Below, in pieces: positions 22,864-35,389 of a stretch of DNA of 64,000 nt. The position numbers were made by a program, and so were the translations under genes. Numbering within the stretch: position 1 is the first letter of the stretch; each line of letters opens with the position of its first letter. The stretch is from positions 7,359,489-7,423,488 of the forward strand of contig NC_067113.1 of assembly GCF_021347895.1 (NCBI RefSeq), read 5' to 3'. The notes under the pieces are model-generated. The model searched no databases. It was not told the DNA's origin and saw only the letters and a list, made by a program, of their open reading frames with translations. The DNA is from Acanthochromis polyacanthus (lineage: Eukaryota; Chordata; Actinopteri; Pomacentridae).

Positions 22864-23145
22864 GGTTGCACAGTGGCTTGGTGGTTAGCACTTTCGTCTT
22901 GCAGGTAGAAGATCCTTGGTCCATGTCCCGGCCTTCCCGGGACTTTCTGCCAGGTTCTCCGACTTCTCACAGTCCAAAAACATGCTGAGGTTAATTAATA
23001 ATTTGAATGTAAGTGTGATTGTCTCTATATGTAGCCCTGTGATAGACTGATGACCTGTCTGGGGTGTCGCCTGCCTTGATTCTAAGTCAGCTGGGATAGA
23101 CTCCAGCCCCCTGCGATCCTAATGAGGATTAAGCGGTGTACAAAT
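22864..23145 (+). mobile_element. tRNA-derived SINE with 11-bp target duplication
   Basis: The tRNA-like head contains an A-box-like TGGCTTGGTGGTTAGCAC and a degenerate B box (GGTCCATGTCCC). Part of the body is deleted after CTTTCTGC. Exact copies of AATGTAAACTG flank it (22853-22863 and 23146-23156), the target-site duplication of target-primed reverse transcription. Confidence 0.88.
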
Positions 23146-23156
23146 AATGTAAACTG

Positions 23157-24820
23157 CAAGCTACTCATGAGCTGATGAGCGCTGACTGCTCCACAGTGGA
23201 GGAGGTGATGCTGTGTGAGGTAGTGGGTCTTCTTGATAAGAGTTTGATGTCATTTAGATGAATCTGTTTCTGCTTTTATGCACCTCTGGGCTGCAATAAA
23301 CTGGAATAGCAATTAAATGGTGGCATAGACTATGTGTAGCAGTCATTTGCTGTACTCCACTCTCTGCCGTCACTTACCAAATCTCTCTTGTGCTATAAGA
23401 GTGTCCTGCATTAATGTGACTTCAGAGTCTTCATTTTTCATACAAATGCCTCCAAATTCCCTCACAGCCCACACCTCTTCCCCACTGCAGTGTGAGAAAA
23501 ACAGTCATTGCAGAAGTTTTCACTAAGAGCATGACAGCAGCTCCATCAGGCTTTCTCCTCTCACTCGCTCATGTGCATTGGGCCCCAAGGTTAGCAACAA
23601 AAACTGTTTAGCTCCAGAGATCTAAAATGGAGAGCTCCTTGAGCCGCTGTGGAGTGATAACATTCAGGCTCTGCTGGGGATGTCGCCACTGTGAAGAAGC
23701 TGTAATTTAGAGAGGGGTTGGAAGAGCTTATCTTCCTAAGCCTCTGAGCAAAATAAAGAAATAGTGAGGAGGAAAAAAAAAAGAAAACTGAAGCAACGAG
23801 TCACAGTTGTTGACGAACAGAAGTAAAATTACTGACTGGATGCAGCTTCTATGGTCAAAGAGAGAGAGCTACCGCTTATTATTCATGAGATTTTATGGTA
23901 TGACAGCAAGAGTTACGCGAACTGGGTCCAAAAAGTCAATTGCTACCACACATAGATGAGTGTCTTTATTCTGCTGCAGGGGTTGTCACAGTGGGGAATG
24001 AAAGAGGTAGACAAGAAATCTGATATTCTGCTGTTCTTGCTATGACAACACTGTTGGGCTGCCTGAAAGCTGGAAATTCTGTTCTGCAGAAACAACATTT
24101 TTCTCTCCGTGGTCTGCCTCAGTTTGATTTTATCCTTTTCAAATGCACCTTAAACCCCATTTGACATGTGCGCTGCTATGCGACTGTGCACTGGGGTATA
24201 GCTTTCTGTGCTTGTTTTTGCTGGAATTCTCAGGAGATATTAGTATATTTTGTAGAGGATTGCCAGCACCATCAACAAATAAAATTCACAAGGGCGCAAC
24301 TTTAAGTGCTCATTATAACTGGCTCTCAAGATTTCAGTTTCAGAGTTGTCCATGCTCTGTTATAAATTGCAGTCATTAGGCAGAAAATGTCCCAATTCTG
24401 CTTTAAAGTTGAAGTTCCCTCTCAGCAGCTTCTTTGATAAATTGATAGCAGGTCTTTTAATCTCACTGTGCTCCTTTCGGGTCCTCCCTGATGATTGCTC
24501 TGTTGATGGGTTCTTTGCGGAGCACAGTCCTTGTCCCACAGCAGCCAGTTTACATCTCTAAGTCAGCATGAGCCTCCAGTATGCACACAGTGTTCCTCAG
24601 CTCTGCTTTTGAACATCAACCTTTCTTTTTGCCATTTATTAGGCATTCACTTGAGATAAATTGCAGATGATTAGACTGTGAAATGTTTTTCAGCGCATAA
24701 CAGTTTCTGTCTCACGACAACACACACATCAATGCAGTAAGATTGTTCAATTGTGACTGGAGGTCCAGTTAAATCATTTACTGCTGCCTTTTTCCTTCAC
24801 AAGTTCTCATGGGTTTTAAC
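23157..24820. other. Unique-looking non-coding DNA
   Basis: No repeat family was recognised over 1.6 kb, unlike the flanks. The composition is less AT-rich (around 23330-24600). This is a reasonable place to look for conserved non-coding sequence, but nothing in the sequence alone proves it. Confidence 0.35.
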
Positions 24821-25700
24821 TAGTGGTGGGATTCGATTAAAAAAATTGTCTAAGTAATTAATGGCTTTGTACTTAATTAATCATGATTACTCACATTTTT
24901 GTCAAATAGTAATATAAGCAAAGTTTTTCACTTCAAATAAATTTTGGTTGACAGATAAATCAGTGATTAGACATATGTGTGTTTATAACTAAAATGTATA
25001 AAATTTTTAAATGGGACACGTGGAAAAAAGTGATTCTGATGATTTAAAGCCTGGATTTAGTTCGGTTTTTGCACTGTATGGCACATAACATAAACATAAG
25101 TAGTTCAAGGACCTTCAAAAAGTTGAAAATCCATAGATTTATCCTGTTTTCATAGTTTCTAGGTCATAAATTGTGCAATTTTGATGGTTCTTTTGTTAGA
25201 AATATACATTTTTATTTTTAGAAATTTTTTTTCACAAACTAAAAGTTTAAAATTAAATTATTAAAAGACGGCCGGACGGACGGACCGACAGACCGACCAA
25301 CACCGATCGTCACATAACTCCAATGAAGCTGAGCCTCCTTGGCGTAGTAAAAACTTAAACAACAAAAATGTCTGTTTCATTTATATTTATCTGCATTTTT
25401 CATCGTTCCACTGCATTCACAGATTACTGCAATCTCAAAGTGCAATTACAGGGATTATATTCAACATTTTAAGGCTTGTAAACTTAAGCCCTTTCAGTGT
25501 CTTCTTAAAATGTCTGTTATGGGATGGATACACCGTTTGCTGGTACCAGGACTGTCGTAGCTAATGTTTGCTCTGGTGCTAAAGGCAACATGTTTTGTAC
25601 TGAGGTGATACCCTTGACTTGAAATGCTGCGGTGATCAGAAAACTCTCTGTTGCACAGTTTGCACACAACCACGCTTTTATCGAAGCTGACATTGAAAAG
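24821..25700 (-). mobile_element. hAT-type relic with BED-finger remnant (copy 1)
   Basis: The left end TAGTGGTGGGATTCGATTAA matches the left end of the copy at 29716. The interior blocks AATAAATTTTGGTTGACAG and ACATTCACAGATTACTGCAA-like sequence also match. The 25640-25700 part, read on the minus strand, encodes VVCKLC-type residues of a BED zinc finger typical of hAT transposase N-termini. Foreign sequence at about 24985-25370 interrupts it, and the right end is missing. Confidence 0.65.
25268..25355. mobile_element. Fragment of CCAAGG-end repeat M2 inside the hAT relic
   Basis: GACCAACACCGATCGTCACA followed by TAACTCC and CCTTGGCGTAGTAA matches the end of M2 at 37610-37675. Only about 90 bp remain. 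Confidence 0.55.
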
Positions 25701-27240
25701 ATTTCAAAATAAACTAATTTTAAAAGCTCTGACTTTATTAAAATGACTCTGTTAAGGCTGGTGTATGTTTGGTTAAATAAAACCATCCCGAAGTGAAGTC
25801 CAACACTTTTTTGACCCACCCATCCATCCCAACCTCCTCCTTATGCAGCCGCTGTCCCTCTGTAATAACATCACCCAGATTACTGCTCTCCTCTCATAAT
25901 ATCTGCCGCTACTTGAATCAGCTAAATGAAAACAGGTTGTTTTTCATCTGAAACAACTGATCCTTATATTTATTCTGTTGGTCTGTTTGTTGACCTGCTG
26001 TTGTAATGCTTCTCTGTGATTGGCTCAGCTATTTCAGAACAGCAACTGTACTAATCACCACATATTAAACCTCATCTCATGCGCAACCAAACCAAAACAG
26101 CAAACATAGTCCTGCTTTATCTTTTTTGGACTTACGGGACCATGAGCTGGATTGTGACTTTTGGGCAGCCATAAGGACAACAAAAATCTGCTGTCATGAA
26201 AGAAAGGAGATCTAATTTAAAAGTAACTAGTCTAGCATACTTGTGGAATATGTGAATAGCATTCTGCCTTGGCAAATAATCTGTTCATTTGACAAGTGTT
26301 GACAACTGTGTGTTTATCCAAATGTCAGCCAGATATTAGTCCATATTGTTCCTAGAACATGAATACAGTAATTTGGTTGGCATTCTTCATCTTCACTGTG
26401 GCTAAGATGTGCTGCTCTGCATGGCTTGTGTTTCTCATGATTACATAAAATGGTGTAATTGTGCTGTAATTAGCTATAATAAGCTGCTGGCTAGCACAGC
26501 CTGGGATACCAAGAAAACTGCCAAAATTAGGTGAGAGCTGAAAAATGTAACACCTTGGGTCTCTGATGATCAATTTGTGCATCTTCAAATTCCAACATAA
26601 AACAGCATGTTTTGACTGACACTGTAAGAAAATGGAGTCAAAGAAAATAGATCGTTCCAAGCTGGAGCTGATTCTGTGATCGTGAATGGCAGCTGCTAAT
26701 CCCAGCTGATCAACCCGTGCTCTGTCTCAACCCAAATGCACAGTACACAGTGATGGCTGTGAATTGTTATCATTGAGACGTTGCAAGGACCAAAAACTCT
26801 TAGTATTCTGTTTTTGCTATTTGCCGGTGAAGAAAACACAGAAAAAAGCCCCACAGCCTCTAGCGATGAGCCCAAATAATCCCACCACAGGCTATCCTTT
26901 AGATGTCAACAGTTGCAACAAAGCTTCAATTTGTTACTCGTATGAAGTGGGTACTGAGCAGAGGCACGCAGAGACACACAGGGCTTCTCACACAATGATG
27001 GAGAAGATGATGTGAAATCATTTAACAAATAGTCACCTTGTGATACGTCTGCTTTAATGCAACAGTTTAAGAGTGGCTGTGAGTTCTCACCAGTATTTCT
27101 ACTACCGACCTGTTGTGGCCACATAAAGCTCATTTCTGCTGTCTGAGTCAGTTGGTGGGATGTCTTGCACTGTGCTACATGAACAGTCTAACGGATTTAA
27201 AGAAAGCTACCTTTGTGACTTTATAAACTCCAACTGTCCA
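25701..27240. other. Non-coding DNA, no feature recognised
   Basis: No convincing repeat or exon. The ORFs on both strands (around 26352-27015) have no recognisable family. Confidence 0.4.
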
Positions 27241-27392
27241 TGGTCCCAGAGCTGGATGCTTCTGATCTGTGGTTGCTGTCCCGCCAACTGGCTTAGTCTC
27301 CATCATGTCCACTGTGGGACGCTGCTACTGTCTTTCCTCAAGCCCACTGCTTCCAGCTGCCCATTTCTACCAATCTACTCTGCATCAGATGA

Positions 27393-28404
27393 GTTTTAAG
27401 TTCTTTTGTTCAGACATAAGTTGAAAATAAAGATGTTGATTTTTACCTTGACAGTTTCGGCGAGCAGCTCTCGCCTTCTTCAGAAGCGTCTCATTGACAG
27501 CGCCCATTTTTGATGCCCAATAAAGCGGCCAGACCCGCAGGGCCATTCACAATGGCACATCCTGTTTCCTCTGGAATAGTGTCCCAGGTGTGGGAGAGCA
27601 TAAAGCCTCCCTCATCCCTGTTTATGGCCCTCTCCGCATGCCTTCTGATCTCTTTAGACTCCTTAAACCAGCATTTGTGATTGTTTTGTTCAATTCCAAT
27701 GACTTTTGCCATGTCCCAGTCCACACCATGGTTACGGCGTGGGCGTGGCTGGCCCGGCGGGTCTCTACTGGGTGCGCATTGCAGGTGTTAAAAATTGCAG
27801 TTCTGCATTCAGGAAACAGTTGAGAGGCGAGGGACAGACGAGAGAAGGACAGACAGAAAATTAAAAAAAAAAAAAAAACTCAACTATGAATATAATCGAA
27901 ACTAAATATGGTTCCAGATTCACCTATGAGCTTCTCCAAATGTGTTTGAAAATGACCCTGATACCATTCACAGTTCAAAATACTGGCAGGACAAGGTGCA
28001 GCTCCGTTCTCCCAATCAGCAGGGATATAAGTGAGTGATATAAGACAGGGAAAAAAAATGTAAAAGTGTTCAGTTGTTAAGATTTTTTGAGACTGAGGTA
28101 TTGTTAAAGATGTATAGAAGCTGGTTCAGGTTGTTCAGTCATTATTTTTCCAAGTTCTGCACTTTATTTTAAAATGTACAGTTATATCAAAATTTATTTA
28201 TTTATAAATGTCGACAAAATTTTTTGGAACCGTACTGCTTTTGTTTGATTTGACGGTCCATTGTTGATTACATGTAGATTCTAATAAAACTGCCAGGTTA
28301 CATAAACATATATCACTCAAATTCAAGTTAGACATTACAATGTTGACCTTTGCTTTAATACATTTTCTCTGACTGGACCTCTTTGAATTTTAGTTGAATA
28401 CCCC
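27393..28404 (-). mobile_element. Penelope-like element fragment, nested insertion
   Basis: This segment interrupts the retroposon at 27250-28860. The target sequence ACTCTGCAT is present on both sides (left about 27377-27386, right about 28406-28414), a likely 9-bp duplication. The minus strand encodes a Penelope C-terminus followed by the SEEGESC-like tail region seen downstream of such ORFs. The part from 27850 onward, after an A-run, is unassigned. Confidence 0.6.
27491..27735 (-). pseudogene. Penelope-like C-terminal (GIY-YIG end) fragment
   Basis: The minus-strand frame reads MDWDMAKVIGIEQNN, then CWFKESKEIRRHAE and AINRDEGGFMLSHTWDTI. The pattern (WxxAKVI..E......KES..IRR....NRDEGG..LSH.WD) is the C-terminal end of the GIY-YIG endonuclease region in vertebrate Penelope-like retroelements. 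The reverse transcriptase part is absent, so it is a truncated 3' copy. Family assignment is from remembered motif patterns and is the main uncertainty. Confidence 0.7.
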
Positions 28405-28860
28405 CACTCTGCATGATATGCTCATCTACACATCATTTGCATCTTACTACCAGCAATATATGCAGCTTATTTAATGCCAGAGTAGTACACCATAACAGTA
28501 AACTCATGGATCCGTTTCATTGTTGGCTTGTTCTGTATCTCCCCAGTCACTCTGTATTCATTATGCATCATTTTGCATGTATCACGTATCCATGAATTTT
28601 TCCCAAGGTGTGTTATATGTTTCTTTGTCCCTCTCCCCCTCTTCCTCTTCTGACTTTATACCTCTTAACCCGAGGGCAGCAGCAGATGGGTCGCCCCATA
28701 TGAGCCGGGTTCTGCTCAACTTTTCTTCCTGTTAAAAGGGAGTTTTTTCTTGCCACTGGGCTTGCTCTGGGGGTTCAGATGTATGGGTTCTGTAAAGCAT
28801 CTTGAGACAATCTAAATTGTAATTGCCGCTATATAAATAAAATTGAATTGAATTGAAGCT

Positions 28861-29715
28861 CAGCATAATCATTAATCTCACTTTATAGCACGTCCTCTGA
28901 AGCAATGTTTTCACTGAGCATTAATTTTTGCCAGAGTGATGAAATACATCAGCTACACTTGACATTGTCTATCTACCTGCTAGAATCAACAGGACTGTAG
29001 TTAGAGCTAGGCAGGCTCATTATAGAGAGCTTGAAAATGATCAAAATCAATGCTTGTCTCCTGCTGTCTTTCCATTGTTCGAAGCCTGAGTTTTCCTTGT
29101 GTTCTTAATGCTATTCTGGTTTGTGTGTTCAGTTCTATGAATATTGTTGCTTGACTTTGTATTGCCTTTTGTTCCTTTCTTAAAATTTTGGTGAACCTTG
29201 CTTGCTCTGTGTTTTCTTTCTTTATTAAGGCTCACCTTTTGAAATCTACTCCCTGAATATGATTTGGATTCTCTACCTGAAGCTAAACACAGAGATTACA
29301 GCTGATATCAGCTTTCTTATTTGTATATACTGTACATTCCCCACAATGCAGTTTGACTACTGACAAGTAAATGTTACAGTGTGTCTAATTCTAATTCTGT
29401 GCTCTCAGCATTCCAACAGTCATGCTGTTTTCGTTTGAAAACAGCATGACTGACTGATAGATGATATACTGATAGGTAGAACTGGTAGCATGAAAATGGA
29501 ATGTCAGCAGAGCATGATTGGATACATCAACAACGATATTAAAGGCTGTCACACGTAATTTATGTCAGTTAAGTCGGAATATTACACACAATAACCTGCC
29601 AAGAAGCATCCATTTCAGGTAGCCTATTTACTAATAAAATCTAATGGTGTTCATTTCTGTGGATGCTGCTATGTAGAAGGCTTTTAGTGGCATCAGAGTG
29701 GAGCTGTGTTTTAAT
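28861..29715. other. Non-coding DNA with a perfect hairpin
   Basis: No gene or repeat family was recognised. The hairpin at 29417-29452 is listed separately. Confidence 0.4.
29417..29452. repeat. Perfect hairpin, 16-bp arms and 4-base loop
   Basis: CAGTCATGCTGTTTTC, loop GTTT, then the exact reverse complement. It could fold as RNA or as a cruciform. It lacks the run of T expected of an RNA polymerase III terminator and is too short for a typical pre-miRNA. Confidence 0.85.
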
Positions 29716-30730
29716 TAGTGGTGGGATGCAATCAAAAAAATAATCTAATTAATTAGAGGCTCTGTAATTAAGTAATCGTGATATAGCACATTTTTGTCAA
29801 ACAACATTTTACACAATAAGCCATTTTTTTCTATTCAAATAAATTTTGGTTGACGATTGAATAGATGAATAGACATATATGTAAACTTTTACTTACATTT
29901 ATATTTATCTGCATTTTTAATCTGTCTACTACATTCACAGATTACTGCAAAATCAAAGTGAAATTATAGCAATTAAGTTCAACATTTTAAGACTTTCTGT
30001 AAATTCAAGCACTTTCAGTGTCTGGATAAGTGGTACCAGCAACACCGTGTGGTGCGTCGCTCATTTGCATAATGATTCAACGCATGGCAAACTTTCATTA
30101 AATGTATAAACCAGCCGTCGTTGAACTAAAACAAGGACAGATTCAGCAGCTTATTTCTCACCTCAAATTCTTTCAGAAATACTTTTTGCTCAACAGTTTT
30201 CATTATAAAACAAAACGTTTGCGACCAAGCCGCCATGTTGGTCTGACAGAAGGGTTGTCATGTGACTACCTAGTGGCCCACTAGTGACCCGCCCACCAAG
30301 TGGGTGATATTCAGATGCGGCACATTTCCATGCTAGAAAAAACGGCCCACATAGCTTTAGCTTCTGGTGTCCGTGCTTGCAGCAACATATTTTTCACTGA
30401 GGATATACCATCGACTTGAAGTGGTGCGATGATAAGAAAACTCTTTGTTGCATAATTTACACACAACCACACTTTTATTCAAATTGCCATTGGGAAGATT
30501 TTTAAAAGAAAACTTTCCACCCAACAAGCTCAATTCAGTCTCATCTTTCTTTTACGCTGACGTCAGTGCGTCCTGTGCACCTTCTTCGTGGCTGGCAAAC
30601 AGACTTTAGTCTCATTATCGCCACCTACTGGGCTGTAATGTGCATTAGTGAACTGAAAAAGGTGCGATTACATGAGTTATTTTTTCTGTAATTAGTTAAT
30701 CAAAATTAATGCATTAAAATCCAAGCCCTA
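29716..30730 (-). mobile_element. hAT-type non-autonomous element with BED-finger remnant (copy 2)
   Basis: The left end TAGTGGTGGGATGCAATC and the right end (reverse complement TAGGGCTTGGATTTTAATGC) form imperfect terminal inverted repeats about 1015 bp apart. Flanks TTTTAAT and TTTTAAAT may be a mutated 8-bp duplication. Minus-strand sequence near 30395-30495 encodes VVVCKLCNKEFSYHRTTSS, the Cys-Cys half of a BED zinc finger. The remaining transposase is missing. Confidence 0.7.
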
Positions 30731-30870
30731 TTTTAAATACAGTATATCTATATGCCTTTTGAGGCACTTCATTAGAAATACTTAATGAAAACAGCAACGT
30801 GTGGAAAAAACTTCCCCAATTTTGCAACGTTTTGAAACTACCTTGAGATATTTTTCAGGTCAAGTCTGTG

Positions 30871-31205
30871 TGCATAATATGAGTTGAAAACCCCTTTCTG
30901 AATATTTTCTGACATAGTGAACATTTCCCTCATGGCTGATCAGCTGTTTCTACTTCCGTCATTGTTTTTCATCTCTGAGCAGCATCAAACATGGCCAGCA
31001 TCTGCTCACATGAAAGACTTATTACTACTTTCAACAAAATGGTTCATGCACATAATGGGAGGTGGAAACATCCTCTCTGAATGAATTCTTGTGTAAGAAA
31101 CATTTCACATAATCGAGCTGCTGTTTCTGCTATCTTCATTGTTTTCATCCTCCACACAGCATGAAACATGGCTAACGTGAGCTGACATGAAAGACGAGTT
31201 CATGA
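30871..31205. repeat. Diverged tandem duplication, about 178-bp unit
   Basis: Unit 1 (30871-31048) and unit 2 (31049-31205) share GTTTTCATC, CAGCATxAAACATGGC and GCTxACATGAAAGAC-type blocks in the same order and spacing. Substitutions are many, so the duplication is old. Confidence 0.6.
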
Positions 31206-34200
31206 AATGTACTTGTTTTTTGTAACCGTCTCTACAGCCACCTTCTGATGACACCACACAGCTTCTTCAGTTTATTCATTCCAGAGAAGAACAGAAACTA
31301 GCCTAAATTTATTTTTTATTTTTTTTAAGTATTTTGCTCCATTCCAAAAGTTCAGTTTAACTTGGTTTGACGATTATATGACAACTTGGCTGAAGTGAGC
31401 TTCAAATTTGGATGTAAGTTTCCATCTCAGCGTTAGTCCATCAACCTCCTCAAGTAGGAAGTAGGAAGCTGAACATTTTTACATTCCTTCATATTGGGAT
31501 TGCAGCAGTAGACTCAGGTACGCTAGTAGTGGCTAATGTAGTCTGAAGCTGTTGGTCTACAAACATGAGGAGTGGGCTAATGAACTCACTTCTGTCAAAC
31601 TTCATAGTTACTGAATCTACTCTGAAATCTTGTTGCCCCACTGGGAAACCAGTTTTGGAAAAACTTGCATAATTTTGTATGAAAATTGAAGGAAACAAGA
31701 GCAACACCAGCCTCTATTCTTGAAGACCTGAACCGATTTTGCTTTACCGCCCAATGTGAGGCTCAAACCTGACCTAAGACTTACAGCTATGTTGTCAATG
31801 GTGCATCAGTTACAGTTAGAGTGACCCTATTTGGCAAGAGGTCTACAGTATATGACCTGCATCCTATCAATATACTGACCCATCATTGCCACCATTTCAA
31901 TTACAACTTCGACTAAACTATAACCCCTCAAACCATTATTGAACTAAAAACGAAGCTAACAAATAGTTTGCTTGCATTGGGATTACCTCATGCCCCTCTG
32001 TAAGTCATCATCTGGCACTTCTCCATTGTGTAATGAGATGCAAATGAAAAAAATAAAGAGGCAGTAGATAATGAGAGGTAGTGCCCCCTGCTGGTGTCAT
32101 GTCCTCTATGTCTGATTTTATGCACCAACCAGTTGGGTAACCTCCATTTGTAAGGAAAGAAATAAAGAAATGATAGACTGCTTGATTTCCTTGCTGAGCC
32201 TGAGGGTGTGGAAAGTGGTACTGAAACAACAGCTCGGAATCGAATTGTTCAGACTCATACAAATGCAGTAACTGGTTAGAGCGACCGTACAGTAGACATG
32301 GCGATTCAGCGGTTACACAAACCTGGGAATTAATACAGGAACTATGAGAAGCAAGCAAAAAAATTTTCATTTTCTTTCTGATTTTAATGCAGAAACGTCC
32401 TATATACATATTTCTAAATATATGCGTTGTGTGTTGATGGGGGCATCTATTATACAGCCCATTTGGAATTACTGTTCCATCATACTTGACATGATCTATT
32501 TGAGATGATATTTTTTCACCAGCTTTGAACACTGTACAGTAAAGAATTGAGCTATTCTCTCTGAAATAACCCTGCGAACATACAAGGAGATAATCGGTGA
32601 ACAATGCTCTGCTGGACCCGAGCTCAGCTCCCCTTTGTCCACACGATTCAGCTTCACTGAAAGGCAAATTATCCCCAAAACTGTTGCTTCATTCTTCTAC
32701 TTGAGCAAATTGCTTCTCCTCCGGCTAGCAACAATAGCTGTCTCACAGATAGGACCTCGGCATAGTGGCAAAACAAAAAAAACGTGTCACTCAATCCATC
32801 CATCATGCAGCTCATTTCAGAGGAACAATTTTTCGCCTGCATGCTCTTTTCTGCTGTGTGCTTCATGTGGGGCGGCCCTGTGGCGTCGACTAGCTGCTCC
32901 TCACAAACAAGACACCCGCTGATGTTAAGCAAGCACCGATCTCAGTATGTGTAGTCAGTGTTTCATTCACCAGTGATGCAGAAGAAGCCCCATGCATCAG
33001 TCATCAGTGTGCAGAAAGCTGTCTGAGATACAGAGAAGTGATACTGGGTGATCAATTAAAGTTCCTCTCCAGTGACGCCAGCAGCACTTCTTTTATGTTT
33101 TCACATATGCCCTACATGGACATGAGCGTTTTCATGTGCAATGTGAAAAAAACAAAACACATTCCTTCCACCTGAAGTAGGCACAGCCATAAAAGTACAA
33201 TAGTCTGCCAGCAGTACACAAACTTGAAGGGTACTACAATGACATTGCTTATAAGATCAGTTTAGTTGTCAAAGTTTGTACTTTTTGGTCATATTTCCTT
33301 GTTTATGGAGCACCTATGTCAAGTGTAAGAAGCAAACCCCTGATGATGCAAACCTGGGTTCCCAACAAGGCAGAATGAGCAACTGCCCAGTTGCTCCAGA
33401 CCCTATGAAGGCTCAAAAGCTCCAGTTTTCGTTTACTCTATGTACTCTTTAGGCTAAGTGTTACGGCCCAACTGCTAGAGTCAGCTTGGTAGAACAAAAA
33501 CAACTAGCTGTCATTGGTTTGGTAATGCAATTTATTGCGCAGAGATAAAAGTGACACAAAAGTGGTCACCAAGACTACTTACCCCTTACACCAAATTAGT
33601 AGCTGCTAACAGGAGCTCTAATTTCCGAGTACTCACCCATCAGTGGCTACAGAACACACAAAACACAACAACTCAAGATGCCCCAAGGTGAGCTTGGTCT
33701 TCAGCCAGCTGTAAACAATATAGTCTCCACCAGCTGTCCCAACATACAGAGGCTTCCATACTAAGTTCATTACCAACCACTTGACTAGCAGAAGATGTAG
33801 CACTGAGTGTGACCTGAAGTCTATCAGGTGCGACTAAATGTTTTCATTGGTTACACTTTGACATTTAGTCTATGAGAGTGAAGCATCACTCTGTTTCAAC
33901 TTTGCTGACATTAGAACACCTTATTTGATTATTTCCAAACTAATTTTGCAAATTTTACGGTCACACATCAATCTGAGTTTCCTCTAATAGCATCTCATTA
34001 ATGCGTCTACCATTAGAAAGTATTCGTTGTTGTTGTAGCTTTGACATTCCAAACTAAAGAGAAAAAAACAAAACAAAACATAATGTCTCCAAGAAATGCA
34101 TGCAATGAAGAGCCAGAAGCCTAACCCTGCAAAACCAAAGAAGAGCTTCGTTTGACCCAGTCCCAGATCATCCTCAAGAAGAACAAAAAATTAATCTGTA

Positions 34201-35381
34201 CTTTTATTCCTGTGAACAGTCATTTGCACAGTGTTAGAAGAAATTATCAACGTGTAAGGAAACAGACAAAAAAGGAACACTTAATATGTATTAATCTGCA
34301 CTAAAAGTATGGTAAAATATTTGGTCTAACTAAATTATGTGCTTCCTGTAGTGGCAGGAAGTGGCAAGAACAACCTTGTGTCAGACTCTAGTCTTCATCC
34401 TTTCCAGCTCGGACGTTCCTGTACTGGACCAGGCTGTGTTTGGTAACAAAACTTTGCTGCCATTTTATCGAAGGTGGCATAGTGTGGCACATTGAATGAA
34501 AAGGCTGTCTGGTATCCGATTAAAATGAAAGTGACATCAGTGTCATTCCTTCCTATTGTATGCAGTTTGGTCGAGTGGCAGTTGAGAATTTTACAACAGA
34601 CTAAATTTTAACTAGAAGTAAAAATGTGCATATTTCCAGACTTATTCTGACCTGGATATGGTGACAAGCAGATTTATTGTACAGTATTTCCAAATTCTCC
34701 CAAGCGTCTCTCATCCACAAAGCCCAAGGTTGTTCATTTTGACCCCACAGCTTTAGAACTATTACCACTTAATAAAGTTGTTCTGTTCAGGTGGAATTTT
34801 CAAAAGAAAAAAAAACAGTTGACAGCTCTAGCATTTAGCAAGATATGAAATAGTTTATATTCAGTTCATTTGCTGTAAAATTTGTTATGGGTGTCAGTCA
34901 GTCAATTTAATCAGAGATGTATCGTAAGACTGCAACAAATCATTGTTTTAACTTCAATTGTCTAATTGTTTCTTATATAATGTGTGGAAACAGTGAAATG
35001 TGTCCATCAATATTTCACATTTCTTCAGCAACCAAAAACGCAAACATTTTTCACTTACTGCCACAGAAAAATAGCAAAACGCACCTTTGAGAAGGTGGCA
35101 GTTGTGATTGTTTTTTTCTCTTAATTATCAAAAGAGTTGCCATGTTAGCTCTAAAATACTGCTTGGTTTCTGGGTGGAAATAATAAATCTATCATATATT
35201 ATGAGGATCAGCCTGAGCCTAATAAAACACTTTTGCCCTTGGGCTCCTTTGGTGGCGAATCTGGCCATGAATGATTTTATCTGATGCATTTATTGCAGTA
35301 ATATCAATTAATTATTATCATTAGTCATTTAAAAATAGTAGTCTGAAAGAAACATCTCATTTTTACCTTCCTGCAGTAATA
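31206..35381. other. Non-coding DNA, one long chance-like ORF
   Basis: No repeat family was recognised. A 219-codon minus-strand frame (32008-32667) has no recognisable domain, starts and stops without gene context, and lies in low-complexity-free but ordinary sequence. I treat it as probable chance. A short T-run and A-runs occur at 31310-31325 and 34805-34815. Confidence 0.35.
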
Positions 35382-35389
35382 CGCGAAGT

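Larger units (their letters stand above)
27250..28860 (+). mobile_element. Retroposon 3' end with (AATTG)n tail, split by insertion
   Basis: The first part (27250-27392, AGCTGGATGCTTCTGATCTG and CACTGTGGGACGCTGCTACT) and the second part (28405-28860) line up with the uninterrupted inverted copy at 41058-41670. The second part contains GAGCCGGGTTCTGCTCAACT and CTATATAAATAAAATTGAAT followed by AATTG repeats. This is a common fish LINE-type 3' region; the parent clade is not certain. The two parts are separated by a Penelope-like fragment. Confidence 0.75.

Noticed and set aside
29417..29452. Rho-independent terminator or pre-miRNA
   Set aside because: This is vertebrate DNA, there is no T-run after the stem, and the stem is too short for a typical pre-miRNA.
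32008..32667. 219-codon minus-strand ORF, the longest non-transposon frame here
   Set aside because: There is no recognisable domain, no codon or compositional difference from flanks, and no splice or promoter context. A frame of this length can occur by chance in 64 kb read in six frames.
32860..32945. 5S rRNA-like or 5S-derived SINE segment (GTTAAGCAAGCACCGATCTC)
   Set aside because: Similarity to 5S RNA is limited to a few short words in the wrong order, and no box A/C promoter arrangement is visible.
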